Positions 54,746-64,000 are shown, counted from the stretch's first letter. The stretch is 64,000 bases of DNA from Candidatus Paracaedibacteraceae bacterium (GCA_019636055.1 JAHBYH010000002.1:372001-436000), one strand, 5' to 3'. Program-made: numbers and translations. Notes: generated by a model not told the origin, from the letters alone.

Positions 54746-55927
54746 ATGTATCAAGCGCAGGTTTGTATTCTGGGGGGTGGCTTAGTTGGTGGTGTTATGG
54801 CCTTAAGTCTAGCTCATCGTGGTATTTCCTCAATTGTTGTGGATGTTGAGACGCCGGATAACCTCCTAGCTCAAAAACTGGATGGCCGCACGACTGCTGT
54901 TAATTTAGCCTCAGCCCAGTTTTTCGAGGAAATAGACCTGTGGCAGCCCTTATCCGGACAAGCAGCTTGCATCGATAATATCAAAGTATATGAAGCAAAT
55001 CAGCCATGGTCTATTCAATTTGATCATCAAGAATTGGGATCTGATCCCATGGGATATATCATTGAAAATCGCTTTATTCGCCAAGGTATTTTTGAAAAAA
55101 CTCTGAATCATCCTTTAATAAAATGGTGTGCTCCAGATAAACTTTTGACCAAGAAAATTACAGCGTCCGGGGTTGACGTTTATTTGGAGTCGGGCGAAAT
55201 GGCTACGGTTTCTCTGATCATTGGTGCTGAAGGACGCAATTCCCCGACTCGGGATGATCGAGGGATAAAGAAAAAGCAATTTGGCTATGGTCAGAAAGGC
55301 TTAGTTTTTTCTCTTTATCACGACAAACCTCATCATAATGTAGCTTGGGAAGTTTTTCACCCGTCTGGCCCTCTGGCATTTTTACCGATGTTGGATTCAG
55401 TAGATGGAGGTCATCGATCAGGTGTTGTGTGGACATTGCCAGAAGCTGAAGCGGATATTTGGGCTCAAAAAGACCCATCTGATATCGCCAAACGATTAGT
55501 TGATATGTTTCCGCATTTGGGTGAATTTGATTTATTTACCCAAGTTTGGTGTTATCCATTAGTTGCCCAAATGGTCGATCGCTTTATTGATGATCGCTAT
55601 GTGATTATTGGTGATGCTGCGCATGTGTGCCATCCCGTAGCCGGTCAAGGGGTCAATGTGGGGTGGCGTGATGCCAAAGCGTTAACAGACGTCCTTGTTA
55701 ATCATATTCGACTTGGACTTGATTTGGGATCTCAGACAGTCCTTTCCGCCTATCAGCGATCCCGTCGGGTTGATACCTATGCAATGTTCGCCATGACAGA
55801 TATAATGGTTCGGTTATTTAGTAACGATTCTAAGATTTTGCGGCCAATCCGCAGTATGGGGTTGGGGGTCGTAAATAAGATATCTCCCCTTAAAAAATTC
55901 TTTATGAAGAGAGCTATGGGGATTTAA
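54746..55927 (+). CDS. UbiH/UbiF-type FAD-dependent hydroxylase
   Basis: 393 residues. FAD-binding GGGLVGGVMALSLAHRG at the N-terminus, IGAEGRNSPTRD in the middle, and IIGDAAHVCHPVAGQGVNVG near 290 identify the ubiquinone-biosynthesis hydroxylase family. The ring position it modifies (C5, C6 or more than one) cannot be told. Its 3' end overlaps the convergent LysR gene by four bases. Confidence 0.92.
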   Translation: MYQAQVCILGGGLVGGVMALSLAHRGISSIVVDVETPDNLLAQKLDGRTTAVNLASAQFFEEIDLWQPLSGQAACIDNIKVYEANQPWSIQFDHQELGSDPMGYIIENRFIRQGIFEKTLNHPLIKWCAPDKLLTKKITASGVDVYLESGEMATVSLIIGAEGRNSPTRDDRGIKKKQFGYGQKGLVFSLYHDKPHHNVAWEVFHPSGPLAFLPMLDSVDGGHRSGVVWTLPEAEADIWAQKDPSDIAKRLVDMFPHLGEFDLFTQVWCYPLVAQMVDRFIDDRYVIIGDAAHVCHPVAGQGVNVGWRDAKALTDVLVNHIRLGLDLGSQTVLSAYQRSRRVDTYAMFAMTDIMVRLFSNDSKILRPIRSMGLGVVNKISPLKKFFMKRAMGI

Positions 55928-56781
55928 TCCTCAAGTTTTTCAATAACAAATCGCTCAAAGGAATTAATCGCGGTATTTGTTTGTTCGTGCTTTAGTAACG
56001 AGATATGAGTGTTGTCGAGTTCAGGTAAATCATAGGATCCTGAGATAATATCAAGATCAAGCGGGATCATTGTCCGGGGTAAAACTGTAATCCCCATCCC
56101 GGCACGAACAGCAGCGATTGTCCCTGCATAGCTATGGGACGAGAAAACAATACGCCAAGCCAGTCCATGGTTGTCCAAGGACCGAATAGCGTGATCCCGA
56201 TAGACACAAGGTATAGGCGATAAAACAAGGGGTTTGACCTTATTAGACGCAGTTAAATCTAACTGATTGCTTTTGCCAACCCATTCTAATGTTTCTGACC
56301 ACACATCCAGACCGTTTGGAAAATCATGTGGTTTACTCATTTTAACAAGGACGAGGTCAAACTCATTTTGCTTAAATCGTTCGAAAAGCGTCAGGGTTAG
56401 ATCACATTCCACTTTGAGTAAAATGCGGGGATGTCTTTGGGTAAATTCACTGAGCACATCGGCTAGATAGACGCTGGCAAAATCTTCGGGAACGCCAAAT
56501 CGAATTTCTCCTTCAAGATCGGGGTCTTGAAAACGGTCGATTGCTTCATTGTGAATTTGGATAATTCTTTGGGCATAGGAGAGGAAAATTTCACCATCAG
56601 GCGTTAAGCAGAGTGTTTTGTCACGCACAAATAGCTTAACGCCGATTTGATTTTCTAATTTCGCAATTTGTTGGCTAATGGCTGATTGTGTGCGCCCCAC
56701 TTTTAAGGCAGCCTGTGTAAAACTACCTGTTTTAACACTTGCTAAAAAACATGTTAGAGAAAATGAATCAAATAGCATCAT
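55924..56781 (-). CDS. LysR-family regulator divergent from dabB-dabA
   Basis: 285 residues. N-terminal winged helix-turn-helix (FLASVKTGSFTQAALKVGRT, SAISQQIAKLE) and a C-terminal effector domain. Being divergent from the dab operon with 63 bases between starts is the typical layout for a LysR regulator of its neighbour. In some carbon-fixing bacteria LysR proteins control dab genes; here regulation of dabB-dabA is inference. Confidence 0.92.
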   Translation of the reverse strand: MMLFDSFSLTCFLASVKTGSFTQAALKVGRTQSAISQQIAKLENQIGVKLFVRDKTLCLTPDGEIFLSYAQRIIQIHNEAIDRFQDPDLEGEIRFGVPEDFASVYLADVLSEFTQRHPRILLKVECDLTLTLFERFKQNEFDLVLVKMSKPHDFPNGLDVWSETLEWVGKSNQLDLTASNKVKPLVLSPIPCVYRDHAIRSLDNHGLAWRIVFSSHSYAGTIAAVRAGMGITVLPRTMIPLDLDIISGSYDLPELDNTHISLLKHEQTNTAINSFERFVIEKLED

Positions 56782-56807
56782 TAGAAAATCTTATAGATAA
56801 AATTAGA

Positions 56808-56840
56808 ATTATTCGTTTTACTAATTATTAAGCGAATTTA
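56808..56840. promoter_or_regulatory. Putative LysR operator between lysR and dabB
   Basis: ATTCG and CGAAT face each other at 56811-56837, with eight of ten bases of the extended arms complementary, around TAATTATTA. LysR sites usually have such a dyad with a T-N11-A core, and one can be read here. It lies within the short divergent spacer. Confidence 0.45.
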
Positions 56841-56844
56841 TATT

Positions 56845-58218
56845 ATGATTCAAGATCAACATTCATGTGTAAAGATAAAAATGGACCATTGGCTAAAATA
56901 TATCGATCTGGATCAGCTCTCAATTATTATGATTGTGCTTATTAATTATGTGAGTTTAAATGTTGGCTTTTTTGCTAGAAACTACCTGAAAGGTGATGCC
57001 AGCTACCGTTCTTTTTTTGTATATTTCCCATGGTTAGTTTTATCATTAAATTTGATGATGGTTATCGACCATGTAATGTTATTCGCGATTTTCTGGGCAA
57101 CAAATAATGTTTTATTATGTTTTATGATGGGATTGCGTTCCCGATGGAAAGCTGCTCAAGCTTCGGCAATTTTGACCTATAAGACTTTAGGTTTTGGTTG
57201 GCTTTGCTTAGGTGTTGCTATCGGTATTTTGGTATGGCAGGCCAACACTTTTTTTATCCATGATCTTTTACTATACCCTTTTTCTTCTGATGTTTTAGGT
57301 GTTGCAAGTATCCTGATTTTTATCTCTGCAATGACGCAATCTGCGCTTTGGCCTTTTCATAAATGGCTAACAAGTTCGCTGAATTCACCAACACCTGCAT
57401 CAGCGATGATGCACGCGGGACTGGTGAATGGGGGAGGATTTCTTCTTGCAAAGTTTTCTCCGTTGTTTATGGGGAATAATTTTATCTTAACATTAGTTTT
57501 TACTGTGGGTCTGATAACGGCTGTTGTTGGGACGCTGTGGAAATTGGTTCAAAGTGATTATAAACGCATGTTAGCCTGTTCAACAATGGGACAGATGGGG
57601 TTTATGATTGTACAGTGCGGTTTGGGGCTTTTTCCTGCTGCAATCGCCCATTTGTGTTGGCATGGTCTATATAAAGCCTATATGTTTTTGGGGTCAGGAA
57701 CGGCGCCTCAGGAAAAACGATATAATTTAAATTATCCTCTTTCTGTCCAAGACTTATTATATGCCTTAACCATTGGCCTTATCGGAGGGGCAGTATTTAC
57801 CGCAATTGCCTATCCGGATATTGATAGGATAGATACGCGCTTTATTCTTATCAGTGTTGCTGTTATGGCAGGGGCGCAGACTGTATTACCCATTATTCGG
57901 CAGTCATATCGGTATCGTTGGTTGATGGGGCTGGGGATGGTTATCGTGCTATCTGGGCTTTATGGGATGAGTGTTTACGGAATAGAAGTTCTTCTTGGTC
58001 ATTCAATTATGGTTTATCCGTATGATCTTAATGTGATTCATATAGTTGGGCTAATTATTTTAATCATAAGTTGGTTATTTGTGCTGTTTCAAAAAAATCT
58101 AGATCCATCATCAGCACTTTATAAATTATGGATGAGAGTGTATGTTGCTGCATTGAATGGGGGAAATCCTCAGAAAAATACAATCACAGTCCATAAAACA
58201 CAATATACAGATCGATGA
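56845..58218 (+). CDS. dabB: Inorganic carbon transporter subunit DabB
   Basis: 457 residues with about 13 membrane helices, of the proton-translocating NuoL/MrpA-like family: MTQSALWPFHKWLTSSLNSP, then PASAMMHAGLVNGGG, and HLCWHGLYKAYMFLGSG. Paired with DabA it forms the energy-coupled DAB complex that hydrates and traps CO2 as bicarbonate. The start may be ATG 56845 or ATG 56881. The association with a DUF2309 gene ten bases downstream separates it from true complex I NuoL. Confidence 0.93.
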   Translation: MIQDQHSCVKIKMDHWLKYIDLDQLSIIMIVLINYVSLNVGFFARNYLKGDASYRSFFVYFPWLVLSLNLMMVIDHVMLFAIFWATNNVLLCFMMGLRSRWKAAQASAILTYKTLGFGWLCLGVAIGILVWQANTFFIHDLLLYPFSSDVLGVASILIFISAMTQSALWPFHKWLTSSLNSPTPASAMMHAGLVNGGGFLLAKFSPLFMGNNFILTLVFTVGLITAVVGTLWKLVQSDYKRMLACSTMGQMGFMIVQCGLGLFPAAIAHLCWHGLYKAYMFLGSGTAPQEKRYNLNYPLSVQDLLYALTIGLIGGAVFTAIAYPDIDRIDTRFILISVAVMAGAQTVLPIIRQSYRYRWLMGLGMVIVLSGLYGMSVYGIEVLLGHSIMVYPYDLNVIHIVGLIILIISWLFVLFQKNLDPSSALYKLWMRVYVAALNGGNPQKNTITVHKTQYTDR

Positions 58219-58227
58219 GGCCCTTGG

Positions 58228-60351
58228 ATGCAAGATAAAGTGAATAAAATAGAACAAGAAGTTAAACATAAGTTAACAGAAAAACTCAGTGAATCATGGT
58301 CGGTTATTGCGCCATTTTGGCCTTTAAAAAATTTGATTGCGGTTAATCCCCTGATAGGGTTTGATCATCTGCATTTTACCGATGCGCTTAGGATGGGGTG
58401 TGTTTACTTTCAGCAAACTGATCAACCTGTCATTATGGCGGATGTTAACCGAGAGAGCTTAAAATGGTTGCAGGTTTTTTTTGATGAGGGGCAGTCAACG
58501 CTTGTTATTCCAGGTCGAAAAAATGGTTTTTTGGCTTGTATTCTTGATCTAATGGCTTTTGATTCTGGTTTGCCTAACAGACAGATTTTATCGGATTTGC
58601 CGAAAGATCCGTTTTTGATCATTGATTATTGTTTGTCGGAACTTGAAGTTGGTGAAGAAGATCAACAACAATTCATGACCTTAATGTTGACGACTTTATC
58701 AGGCTGGTCATCGTATGTGTTGTATAAAACAGATTGGTCAAGTGGTTCTGATGATGTACCGGTCACCAAAGCAGAATTCACGGCTTTTCGATTGCTCTTA
58801 TTTGTTTTATTCAAAGGGGACAGTGATGATTTGCTGTCTTGGTATAGATTATCTCTTGAGAACGCTGACATTTCATTGACTTATGAAAAAGTTCAGCAAT
58901 ATGAACAGCAGTATCAAGACCGTCTGTTTAAAAAATTACCCCAAATAAGTCATCAGAAGAAATCATCCGATGCTCAATTTGTGTTTTGTATAGATGTTCG
59001 CTCAGAGCCATTTCGTCGTCATTTAGAATCGATTGGTGATTATGAGACTTTTGGGTTTGCAGGATTTTTTGGTGTTCCGGTATCTGTTTGTCATGAAGGG
59101 TTGCAAGAAACATATTCATCTTGTCCTGTGTTGATTCAGCCCCGATATCAAATCAAGGACAAATCGACTGTCAAGACACATGCAGAACATATCAAAACAG
59201 TTTATCAGTCAACAAAGTATACGTTTACAACATCGTTCCCGCTAGTTGAAGCTGTTGGTTTCTGGTCAGGACTCTTGATGGGCATCAATACGTTTTTTCC
59301 GAAAGTTGCGGTAAAAATTGGGAAAATGATGACGAGCAAAAAGAAACCTGTATATCACCTCGACATGCCTTTGGATGATCAGGTTTGTTATGCTCAATCT
59401 GCCCTTAGAGGCATGGGGTTAGTTCGTGATTTTGCCGAGCTTGTTTTTATTTGTGGCCATAAGGGTGAATCCCAAAATAATGCATTAGCGACGTCGCTTG
59501 ACTGTGGGGCCTGTGGCGGACGTCCTGGCGGGGCTAATGCTTATGCTTTGGCATATATCCTGAATAATCCAGGGGTTCGGCTTCGTCTATCTGATTTGGA
59601 TATAAAAATCCCTAAAACAACATATTTTATTGCAGCAGAGCATAATACAACAATAGATGCTATGGATTTTATCACAGAATCAATTCCAGAGCGATACCAA
59701 GATTTACTTGGTCAGGTTCAAGAAGATCTTAAAAAAGTTCAGGTTCTAACATATCAAGAACGCCTAGAAAAATTAGGGGAACAGGGCGGACTTCACCCGT
59801 TAAATAGAGCGCAAGATTGGTCGCAACCAAGGCCTGAATGGGCATTGGCTACTAATGGAAGTTTTATTATCGCACCAAGGCAAGTTACACAGTCTGTTGA
59901 TCTTGAAGGGCGATCTTTCTTACACTCATATGATTGGACAATTGACCCTGATTGTTCAATTTTAACATCAATTATGACCGCCCCAATGGTCGTTGGTTAC
60001 TGGATTAATTCACAATATTTATTGTCGACTCTTGATCCTGTGGCTTATGGTGTTGGCAGTAAAGTCACTAAGAATATTGCAGGAAAAATTGGGATAACTC
60101 AGGGGAATGCAAGTGATTTAATGCACGGTTTATCCCTGCAGTCGATTGGGTTGGATTATGATAACCCTTATCATGAACCTGTGCGATTGACGGTCATTGT
60201 ATATGCACCCCAATCAATGGTAGAGTCTGTAATTCACAGTGATGACTTATTAACTAAGCTCGTTCGTAATCAATGGCTTCATGTTTTTTCGATGAATCCG
60301 GAAACTCATATCCTACAGCGGATTGTCTTGGGAGAAACTACTCATGTCTAG
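58228..60351 (+). CDS. dabA: Inorganic carbon transporter subunit DabA (DUF2309)
   Basis: 707 residues, beta-carbonic-anhydrase-like. The predicted zinc ligands are present: Cys254 and Asp256 in VFCIDVRSEPFRRH, and His411 and Cys426 in ICGHKGE and SLDCGACGG. The spacing of two and of fifteen residues equals that of Halothiobacillus DabA (C351, D353, H524, C539). The protein is shorter than that homologue. It is cytoplasmic and bound to DabB. Confidence 0.95.
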   Translation: MQDKVNKIEQEVKHKLTEKLSESWSVIAPFWPLKNLIAVNPLIGFDHLHFTDALRMGCVYFQQTDQPVIMADVNRESLKWLQVFFDEGQSTLVIPGRKNGFLACILDLMAFDSGLPNRQILSDLPKDPFLIIDYCLSELEVGEEDQQQFMTLMLTTLSGWSSYVLYKTDWSSGSDDVPVTKAEFTAFRLLLFVLFKGDSDDLLSWYRLSLENADISLTYEKVQQYEQQYQDRLFKKLPQISHQKKSSDAQFVFCIDVRSEPFRRHLESIGDYETFGFAGFFGVPVSVCHEGLQETYSSCPVLIQPRYQIKDKSTVKTHAEHIKTVYQSTKYTFTTSFPLVEAVGFWSGLLMGINTFFPKVAVKIGKMMTSKKKPVYHLDMPLDDQVCYAQSALRGMGLVRDFAELVFICGHKGESQNNALATSLDCGACGGRPGGANAYALAYILNNPGVRLRLSDLDIKIPKTTYFIAAEHNTTIDAMDFITESIPERYQDLLGQVQEDLKKVQVLTYQERLEKLGEQGGLHPLNRAQDWSQPRPEWALATNGSFIIAPRQVTQSVDLEGRSFLHSYDWTIDPDCSILTSIMTAPMVVGYWINSQYLLSTLDPVAYGVGSKVTKNIAGKIGITQGNASDLMHGLSLQSIGLDYDNPYHEPVRLTVIVYAPQSMVESVIHSDDLLTKLVRNQWLHVFSMNPETHILQRIVLGETTHV

Positions 60352-60802
60352 TATTTTTAATTGGATTATGGCTAATCAAGAGCCTGCTTGTGTTATTATT
60401 ATTAGTTTTATTATCCTATTAACGCTTAGACATTTGTTTTTTAGGCGTCCATTGTCCGGTTTTCTCTATCACAGTGTCATTGGAGTCGCGTGTTTTGTCT
60501 TGGCCATTGGCGGTGGTGGTGTTCAGAATGATGGGTATAAAAACCTTGAGATCATCCGAAATTTAGAGCAAAAGGGTCTTTTAGATGATGTGATAAAGCA
60601 TCCTGAAAAATATGATCATATGATGCGTGCTGATTTAGAACAGTTTAAAAATTCTCAGAACCTTGAGGATTATTTAAGGAAATATGATTCCGATGTTGAC
60701 AGAAACGAAGCTGTTACCGTTGGTTGGTTGTTTGTCTTATTTTCTGAGTTTTGCTTGGGGCTTGTAGCGCTTATTCGGGGGTTTCATGGTATTAGAAAGT
60801 AA
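60344..60802 (+). CDS. Small membrane protein downstream of dabA, unknown
   Basis: About 152 residues from ATG 60344, which overlaps the dabA stop by eight bases and has GGGAGA upstream. Three hydrophobic helices are visible: about 14-30, 42-60 and 125-145. A charged helical loop of some 65 residues (NLEIIRNLEQKGLLDD ... DYLRKYDSDVDRN) lies between the second and third. I do not recognise it. The overlap suggests co-translation with DabA. Confidence 0.65.
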   Translation: MSSIFNWIMANQEPACVIIISFIILLTLRHLFFRRPLSGFLYHSVIGVACFVLAIGGGGVQNDGYKNLEIIRNLEQKGLLDDVIKHPEKYDHMMRADLEQFKNSQNLEDYLRKYDSDVDRNEAVTVGWLFVLFSEFCLGLVALIRGFHGIRK

Positions 60803-60952
60803 TACCAGTTACTCAGCAAATTTAGGGAAATGCTGGTTTGCGCATGGACTAACGTGGCATATGATGTTGGATATATAAAATAGCACCTACGGTCTAAAGA
60901 CTTTCGTTAGCAGTCTAATGGCCTGCCGCCCGAAGCTCATAAGAGCGTAGGG
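60803..60952. other. Intergenic stretch with possible structured RNA
   Basis: 150 bases between the dab operon and the tRNA gene with no coding region. A dyad CACCTACG/CGTAGGGTG (60887-60954) encloses two smaller stems (GCTC/GAGC and AGTCT/AGACT). Whether this is a terminator, a processed RNA or a degenerate tRNA is unknown. Confidence 0.3.
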
Positions 60953-61043
60953 TGGCGGAGAGAGAGGGATTCGAACCCTCGATACGCGATTAACGTATAC
61001 ACGATTTCCAATCGTGCGCCTTCGACCACTCGGCCACCTCTCC
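60953..61043 (-). tRNA. tRNA-Ser (anticodon GGA)
   Basis: On the minus strand, GGAGAGG opens the acceptor stem, the anticodon loop is TTGGAAA with GGA, a long variable arm follows, and the T-arm GGGTTCGAATCCC is typical. TCTCTCC closes the acceptor with a G-U at its base; discriminator G and CCA are encoded. Reads UCC and UCU serine codons. Confidence 0.96.
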
Positions 61044-61155
61044 AGCAATAGATTGACGATACACTATTTAAAGGTTAAAACTCAAGTATTTTGTTAGTGT
61101 CATTGTATTTGACTCTCTAACAGAGTCATCTCATTGCTCCTGTGCGACTAGACAA

Positions 61156-62142
61156 TTATCCTAATTGCAGATGATCATAGGCTATTTCGGTTAGAACACG
61201 ACCTCGAGGAGTACGTTGTAATAATCCGCATTGAATTAAATAGGGTTCAATGACTTCTTCTAAGGTATCTTTTTGCTCTGATAGGGCTGCTGCAATGGTT
61301 TCCACACCAACAGGGCCGCCCTTATAGAAATCACAAACGTATTGCAGATACCTGCGGTCCTGTTCATCCAATCCAAGGGGATCAACCCCAAGACGATTCA
61401 AGGCTGTTCGTGAGACTTCAAGTTGAATATCTTGGCTGCCTTGAACGGCTGCAAAATCACGAACACGGCGCACCAATCGGCCAGCAATTCGCGGTGTTCC
61501 TCGGGAACGAGACGCGATTTCTGCGGCCGCAGTTTCTGCGATACTGCATCCTAAAAGGTTTGCACTCCGTGTGATAATTTTTTTAAGTTCATCCACGCTG
61601 TAGAATTTTAGTCTTAAGGGGATACCAAACCGTTCTCTAAGAGGTTGGGTTAAAAGGCCTGACCTTGTTGTTGCTCCTACTAATGTAAAGGGGGGAAGAT
61701 CAATTTGAATAGACCGTGCAGATGGCCCCTCGCCAATCATGAGATCGAGTTTGAAGTCTTCCATGGCAGGGTATAAAACTTCTTCAACAGCTGGATTCAG
61801 GCGATGGATTTCATCAATAAACAAAACATCATGAGGTTGTAGGTTGGTTAAGATTGCAGCCAAATCACCAGCACGAGCAATAATAGGGCCTGAGGTTGAT
61901 CTAAAATTGACCCCCATCTCCCGGGCAATAATTTGAGCAAGGGTTGTTTTTCCCAGGCCGGGAGGGCCGTATAGGAGAACGTGATCGAGGGATTCACTTC
62001 GAGATTTTGCGGCATGAATAAAAATCTGTAGGTTTTGGCGAACGTCTTCTTGTCCCGTAAAATCACCTAGCTGTTCAGGGCGTAAAGAATGATTGAGATG
62101 ATCTTCACTTAAGGCATCAAGACTGATCAAACGTTCTTCCAT
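61156..62142 (-). CDS. ruvB: Holliday junction branch migration helicase RuvB
   Basis: 328 residues. [15 protein letters not shown], Walker [14 protein letters not shown], Walker [12 protein letters not shown], sensor [18 protein letters not shown] and the C-terminal winged helix [13 protein letters not shown] are all present. With RuvA it drives branch migration. Its start overlaps the ruvA stop by one base. Confidence 0.98.
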   Translation of the reverse strand: MEERLISLDALSEDHLNHSLRPEQLGDFTGQEDVRQNLQIFIHAAKSRSESLDHVLLYGPPGLGKTTLAQIIAREMGVNFRSTSGPIIARAGDLAAILTNLQPHDVLFIDEIHRLNPAVEEVLYPAMEDFKLDLMIGEGPSARSIQIDLPPFTLVGATTRSGLLTQPLRERFGIPLRLKFYSVDELKKIITRSANLLGCSIAETAAAEIASRSRGTPRIAGRLVRRVRDFAAVQGSQDIQLEVSRTALNRLGVDPLGLDEQDRRYLQYVCDFYKGGPVGVETIAAALSEQKDTLEEVIEPYLIQCGLLQRTPRGRVLTEIAYDHLQLG

Positions 62143-62753
62143 TAGGCGGCTCCTGTAATTTTGGAGGCCAAGAAGCTAAGAGCTGTTCGGATCAGAACTG
62201 CTGTTGGGGCTGTTGCACCTTCTTCTTCGATGGCACGGGCAACAGCGGGGGCTGCCTCTGATTTCTTGTATCCCAAATTTTCTAGGGCTGAGATAACATC
62301 TGAGGCCGATCCCATCGATGTTTCGGTTTGGCTGGATGGGGTTATTGTTACACCCTTAACTTTGTCTTTGAGTTCTGTTACTAATCGGCTGGCAAGCTTA
62401 GGGCCAACACCGTCTGCTTCACAAATGCGTGTTTTGTCAGACGATTGGATGGCTATAATCAGATCATCTGGTGTCAATGCTGATAAGAGTGCAAGGGCAA
62501 CCCGTGCCCCAACACCTTGGACAGTGATGAGTTTGTTAAACCATTCTTGTTCAAAAGGAGAGGCAAAACCATACAATATAGGTTGTTCTTGTCGGACCAA
62601 CATTTCTGTATATAAGGTCACAGCTTCACTCAGGGCTGGGAGCTGGGCCATGGTCTTACTGCTAATGAAAACTTGGTAACATAAACCCTGAACGTCAACG
62701 ATAACCCAATCGAGTCCTGTTGAGTCAACTAAGCCTTTGAGTTTTGCAATCAT
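62142..62753 (-). CDS. ruvA: Holliday junction DNA-binding protein RuvA
   Basis: 203 residues. Domain [14 protein letters not shown] ... [11 protein letters not shown], two helix-hairpin-helix motifs ([34 protein letters not shown]) and the C-terminal RuvB-contact domain ([14 protein letters not shown]). Its ATG overlaps the lptE stop by four bases. No ruvC is adjacent in the window. Confidence 0.97.
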   Translation of the reverse strand: MIAKLKGLVDSTGLDWVIVDVQGLCYQVFISSKTMAQLPALSEAVTLYTEMLVRQEQPILYGFASPFEQEWFNKLITVQGVGARVALALLSALTPDDLIIAIQSSDKTRICEADGVGPKLASRLVTELKDKVKGVTITPSSQTETSMGSASDVISALENLGYKKSEAAPAVARAIEEEGATAPTAVLIRTALSFLASKITGAA

Positions 62754-63247
62754 GGATTTTTCCCATCTGTCCTGAGTAATCGATTAACATCCCGTGCCAC
62801 ATCTTCAGCAAGTGCAATAGCTGCGCGTGTAATCGCTGCCTGATCCGCATTGCGGGTGATGAATTCATCTGTAGCAACCACAGGATAAGATGTTGTTACC
62901 TCATTTTTAAATTCGCCAATTGCCCGATCCATGTGGCGAAGCTGATAGCTAGCATGGACAGTGATTTGGCTACGGGTAATGCTTGCGTCTTCTGCATAGG
63001 TTGCTGCTGCTTTTGTTTCAGAGAGGGTAATTGCAAGTTTATATTCTTGGTTATTGAGACGTGGGAGAATTGCAAGTTGCTTTTCCAATTCACGACGGAA
63101 TTTATAGGCAAAGAAACCATCCCCTTTAACTGTTAGGCATATGGCTTGAGTTTGAGATCGATCGCCACAGTACATGGGGCTAAAACCACAAGAAGACAGG
63201 CCGTAGGCTAGGATCGGAAGGATCAGTATCCGTTGTAGTTGGTTCAT
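62750..63247 (-). CDS. lptE: LPS assembly lipoprotein LptE
   Basis: 165 residues. The lipobox GLSSC places the lipidated cysteine near residue 20, followed by GFSPMY, the usual LptE start. The rest shows the family pattern LxxxL...LA..RY of a small beta/alpha fold. LptE plugs LptD in the outer membrane. The leuS-lptE order is typical of alphaproteobacteria; here ruvA follows instead of holA. Confidence 0.88.
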   Translation of the reverse strand: MNQLQRILILPILAYGLSSCGFSPMYCGDRSQTQAICLTVKGDGFFAYKFRRELEKQLAILPRLNNQEYKLAITLSETKAAATYAEDASITRSQITVHASYQLRHMDRAIGEFKNEVTTSYPVVATDEFITRNADQAAITRAAIALAEDVARDVNRLLRTDGKNP

Positions 63248-63269
63248 GGTCTTCCTCTCCTTAGTGTCG

Positions 63270-64000
63270 TTAGTTTGCTACAATATTTACAATACGATTT
63301 GGGACAACAATGGTTTTGCGGATCGTCTTGCCTTCAAGATCACGTTGGACTGTTGCCAATTCCTGAGCAAGTCCTAACAATGTATCTTGATTACTGTCGG
63401 CTGCAACGTCAAAACTTCCGCGCATCTTACCATTAACCTGTACCGCAATCGTAACTTCCGTCTGAGCCGCAAGTTGTGAATCAACTTTTGGCCAAGTAGA
63501 GTCGGCTAGATGAGAACTTGTTAATTGTTGCCACATGTCGCTTGTGAGGTGCGGGATCATTGGGTTAAGTGCCATCATCAAAATCTGAGCGCACTCTGAT
63601 AGCGCAGATCCTGAAACGGATGGATTAGTGATTCCTTCGTCCAAATCACGTGTTAATTCGCGGGCGAAGGCAATGACTTTGTTAAACCCATTGGCATCGT
63701 ACCCTTTTGTGAATTTCACAATGGATTGATGCGCTATTTTTCTCAATTTTAAGGTTTCATCCTTTTGGCCGATGCGGTCTTTGTTTTCAATAACCGTTTC
63801 AAGGGTACGCCATAATTTATTCAGATAGCGCCACGCGCCTTCAAGTCCTTCATCACTCCATTCAAAGTCTTTTTCCGGGGGTGTGTCAGAGAGAACAAAT
63901 AGACGTACAGCATCGATGCCATAGGTGTCGATCATTTCTTTGGGATCAACTGTATTCTTTTTAGATTTACTCATTTTTTCAGAACGACCAACAGTAACAG
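63270..64000 (-). CDS. leuS: Leucyl-tRNA synthetase, C-terminal part
   Basis: Truncated by the window edge: about 243 C-terminal residues are present. The KMSKS loop is GRSEKMSKSKKNTVDP, then MIDTYGIDAVRLFVLSDTPP and the anticodon-binding domain ending in VNGKMRGSFDV and TIRKTIVVPNRIVNIV. The reading frame continues unbroken past base 64000. Confidence 0.96.
   Translation of the reverse strand, partial: VTVGRSEKMSKSKKNTVDPKEMIDTYGIDAVRLFVLSDTPPEKDFEWSDEGLEGAWRYLNKLWRTLETVIENKDRIGQKDETLKLRKIAHQSIVKFTKGYDANGFNKVIAFARELTRDLDEGITNPSVSGSALSECAQILMMALNPMIPHLTSDMWQQLTSSHLADSTWPKVDSQLAAQTEVTIAVQVNGKMRGSFDVAADSNQDTLLGLAQELATVQRDLEGKTIRKTIVVPNRIVNIVAN

Noticed and set aside
56845..58218. Complex I subunit NuoL or an Mrp antiporter subunit
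   Set aside because: It is shorter than NuoL, no other complex I or Mrp gene is adjacent, and it is directly followed by dabA.

Overview
The window looks like part of an AT-rich alphaproteobacterial chromosome, most plausibly from a host-associated lineage of the Holosporales/Rickettsiales type. Reasons: the rpmH-rnpA-yidD-yidC-engB order; the flagellar regulator FliX; flagellar operons with sigma-54 promoters; a lone terminase of the gene-transfer-agent type; leuS-lptE linkage; a compact biotin operon; many Sec-signal proteins of unknown function; and palindromic repeats, one of them inserted in frame in a gene. The taxon is an inference, since no rRNA is present.

Layout. 0-3.6 kb: secreted proteins (a leucine-rich-repeat protein and a two-gene operon). 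3.6-11.2 kb: a DUF1653 gene, mfd, a cyclodipeptide synthase followed by a soluble PAS histidine kinase, a FieF-type cation exporter, pdxH and crcB, ending in a palindromic element. 11.3-14.4 kb: engB, yidC, yidD, rnpA, rpmH. 14.5-20.7 kb: fliX, three secreted or anchored unknowns, and the flgF-flgG-flgA-flgH operon behind a consensus sigma-54 promoter. 20.7-24.7 kb: a second palindromic element, the orphan terminase, and an 800-residue exported protein with four twin CX3C units. 24.8-27.3 kb: HAD phosphatase, mlaC, galU. 27.4-33.2 kb: a tight operon of type II secretion/MSHA-like assembly genes running into mutM and an enoyl-CoA hydratase. 33.3-34.9 kb: metal ABC transporter ATPase and permease.

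35.7-40.4 kb is an accessory island flanked by ~72 bp imperfect direct repeats. It carries a serine recombinase with res-like palindromes, a Shedu-type (DUF4263) nuclease, a zinc-ribbon protein, a membrane protein and an exported GNAT acetyltransferase. 40.4-44.9 kb: prmA, sixA-like, argS, SPOR protein. 45-48.4 kb: fliK-flgD-flgE, driven by a sigma-54 promoter whose 18 bp core is identical to that of flgF. 48.5-54 kb: biotin genes bioF-bioH-like-bioC-bioD-bioA, divergent from bioB, which contains a 165 bp palindromic element in frame. 54-64 kb: transaldolase, UbiH-type hydroxylase, a LysR regulator divergent from a dabB-dabA inorganic-carbon transporter operon with a third membrane gene, tRNA-Ser, ruvB, ruvA, lptE and the 3' end of leuS.

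The most unusual items are the cyclodipeptide synthase/histidine kinase pair, the in-frame palindromic element in bioB, the Shedu island, the twin CX3C repeat protein, and the DabAB operon with its extra membrane gene.
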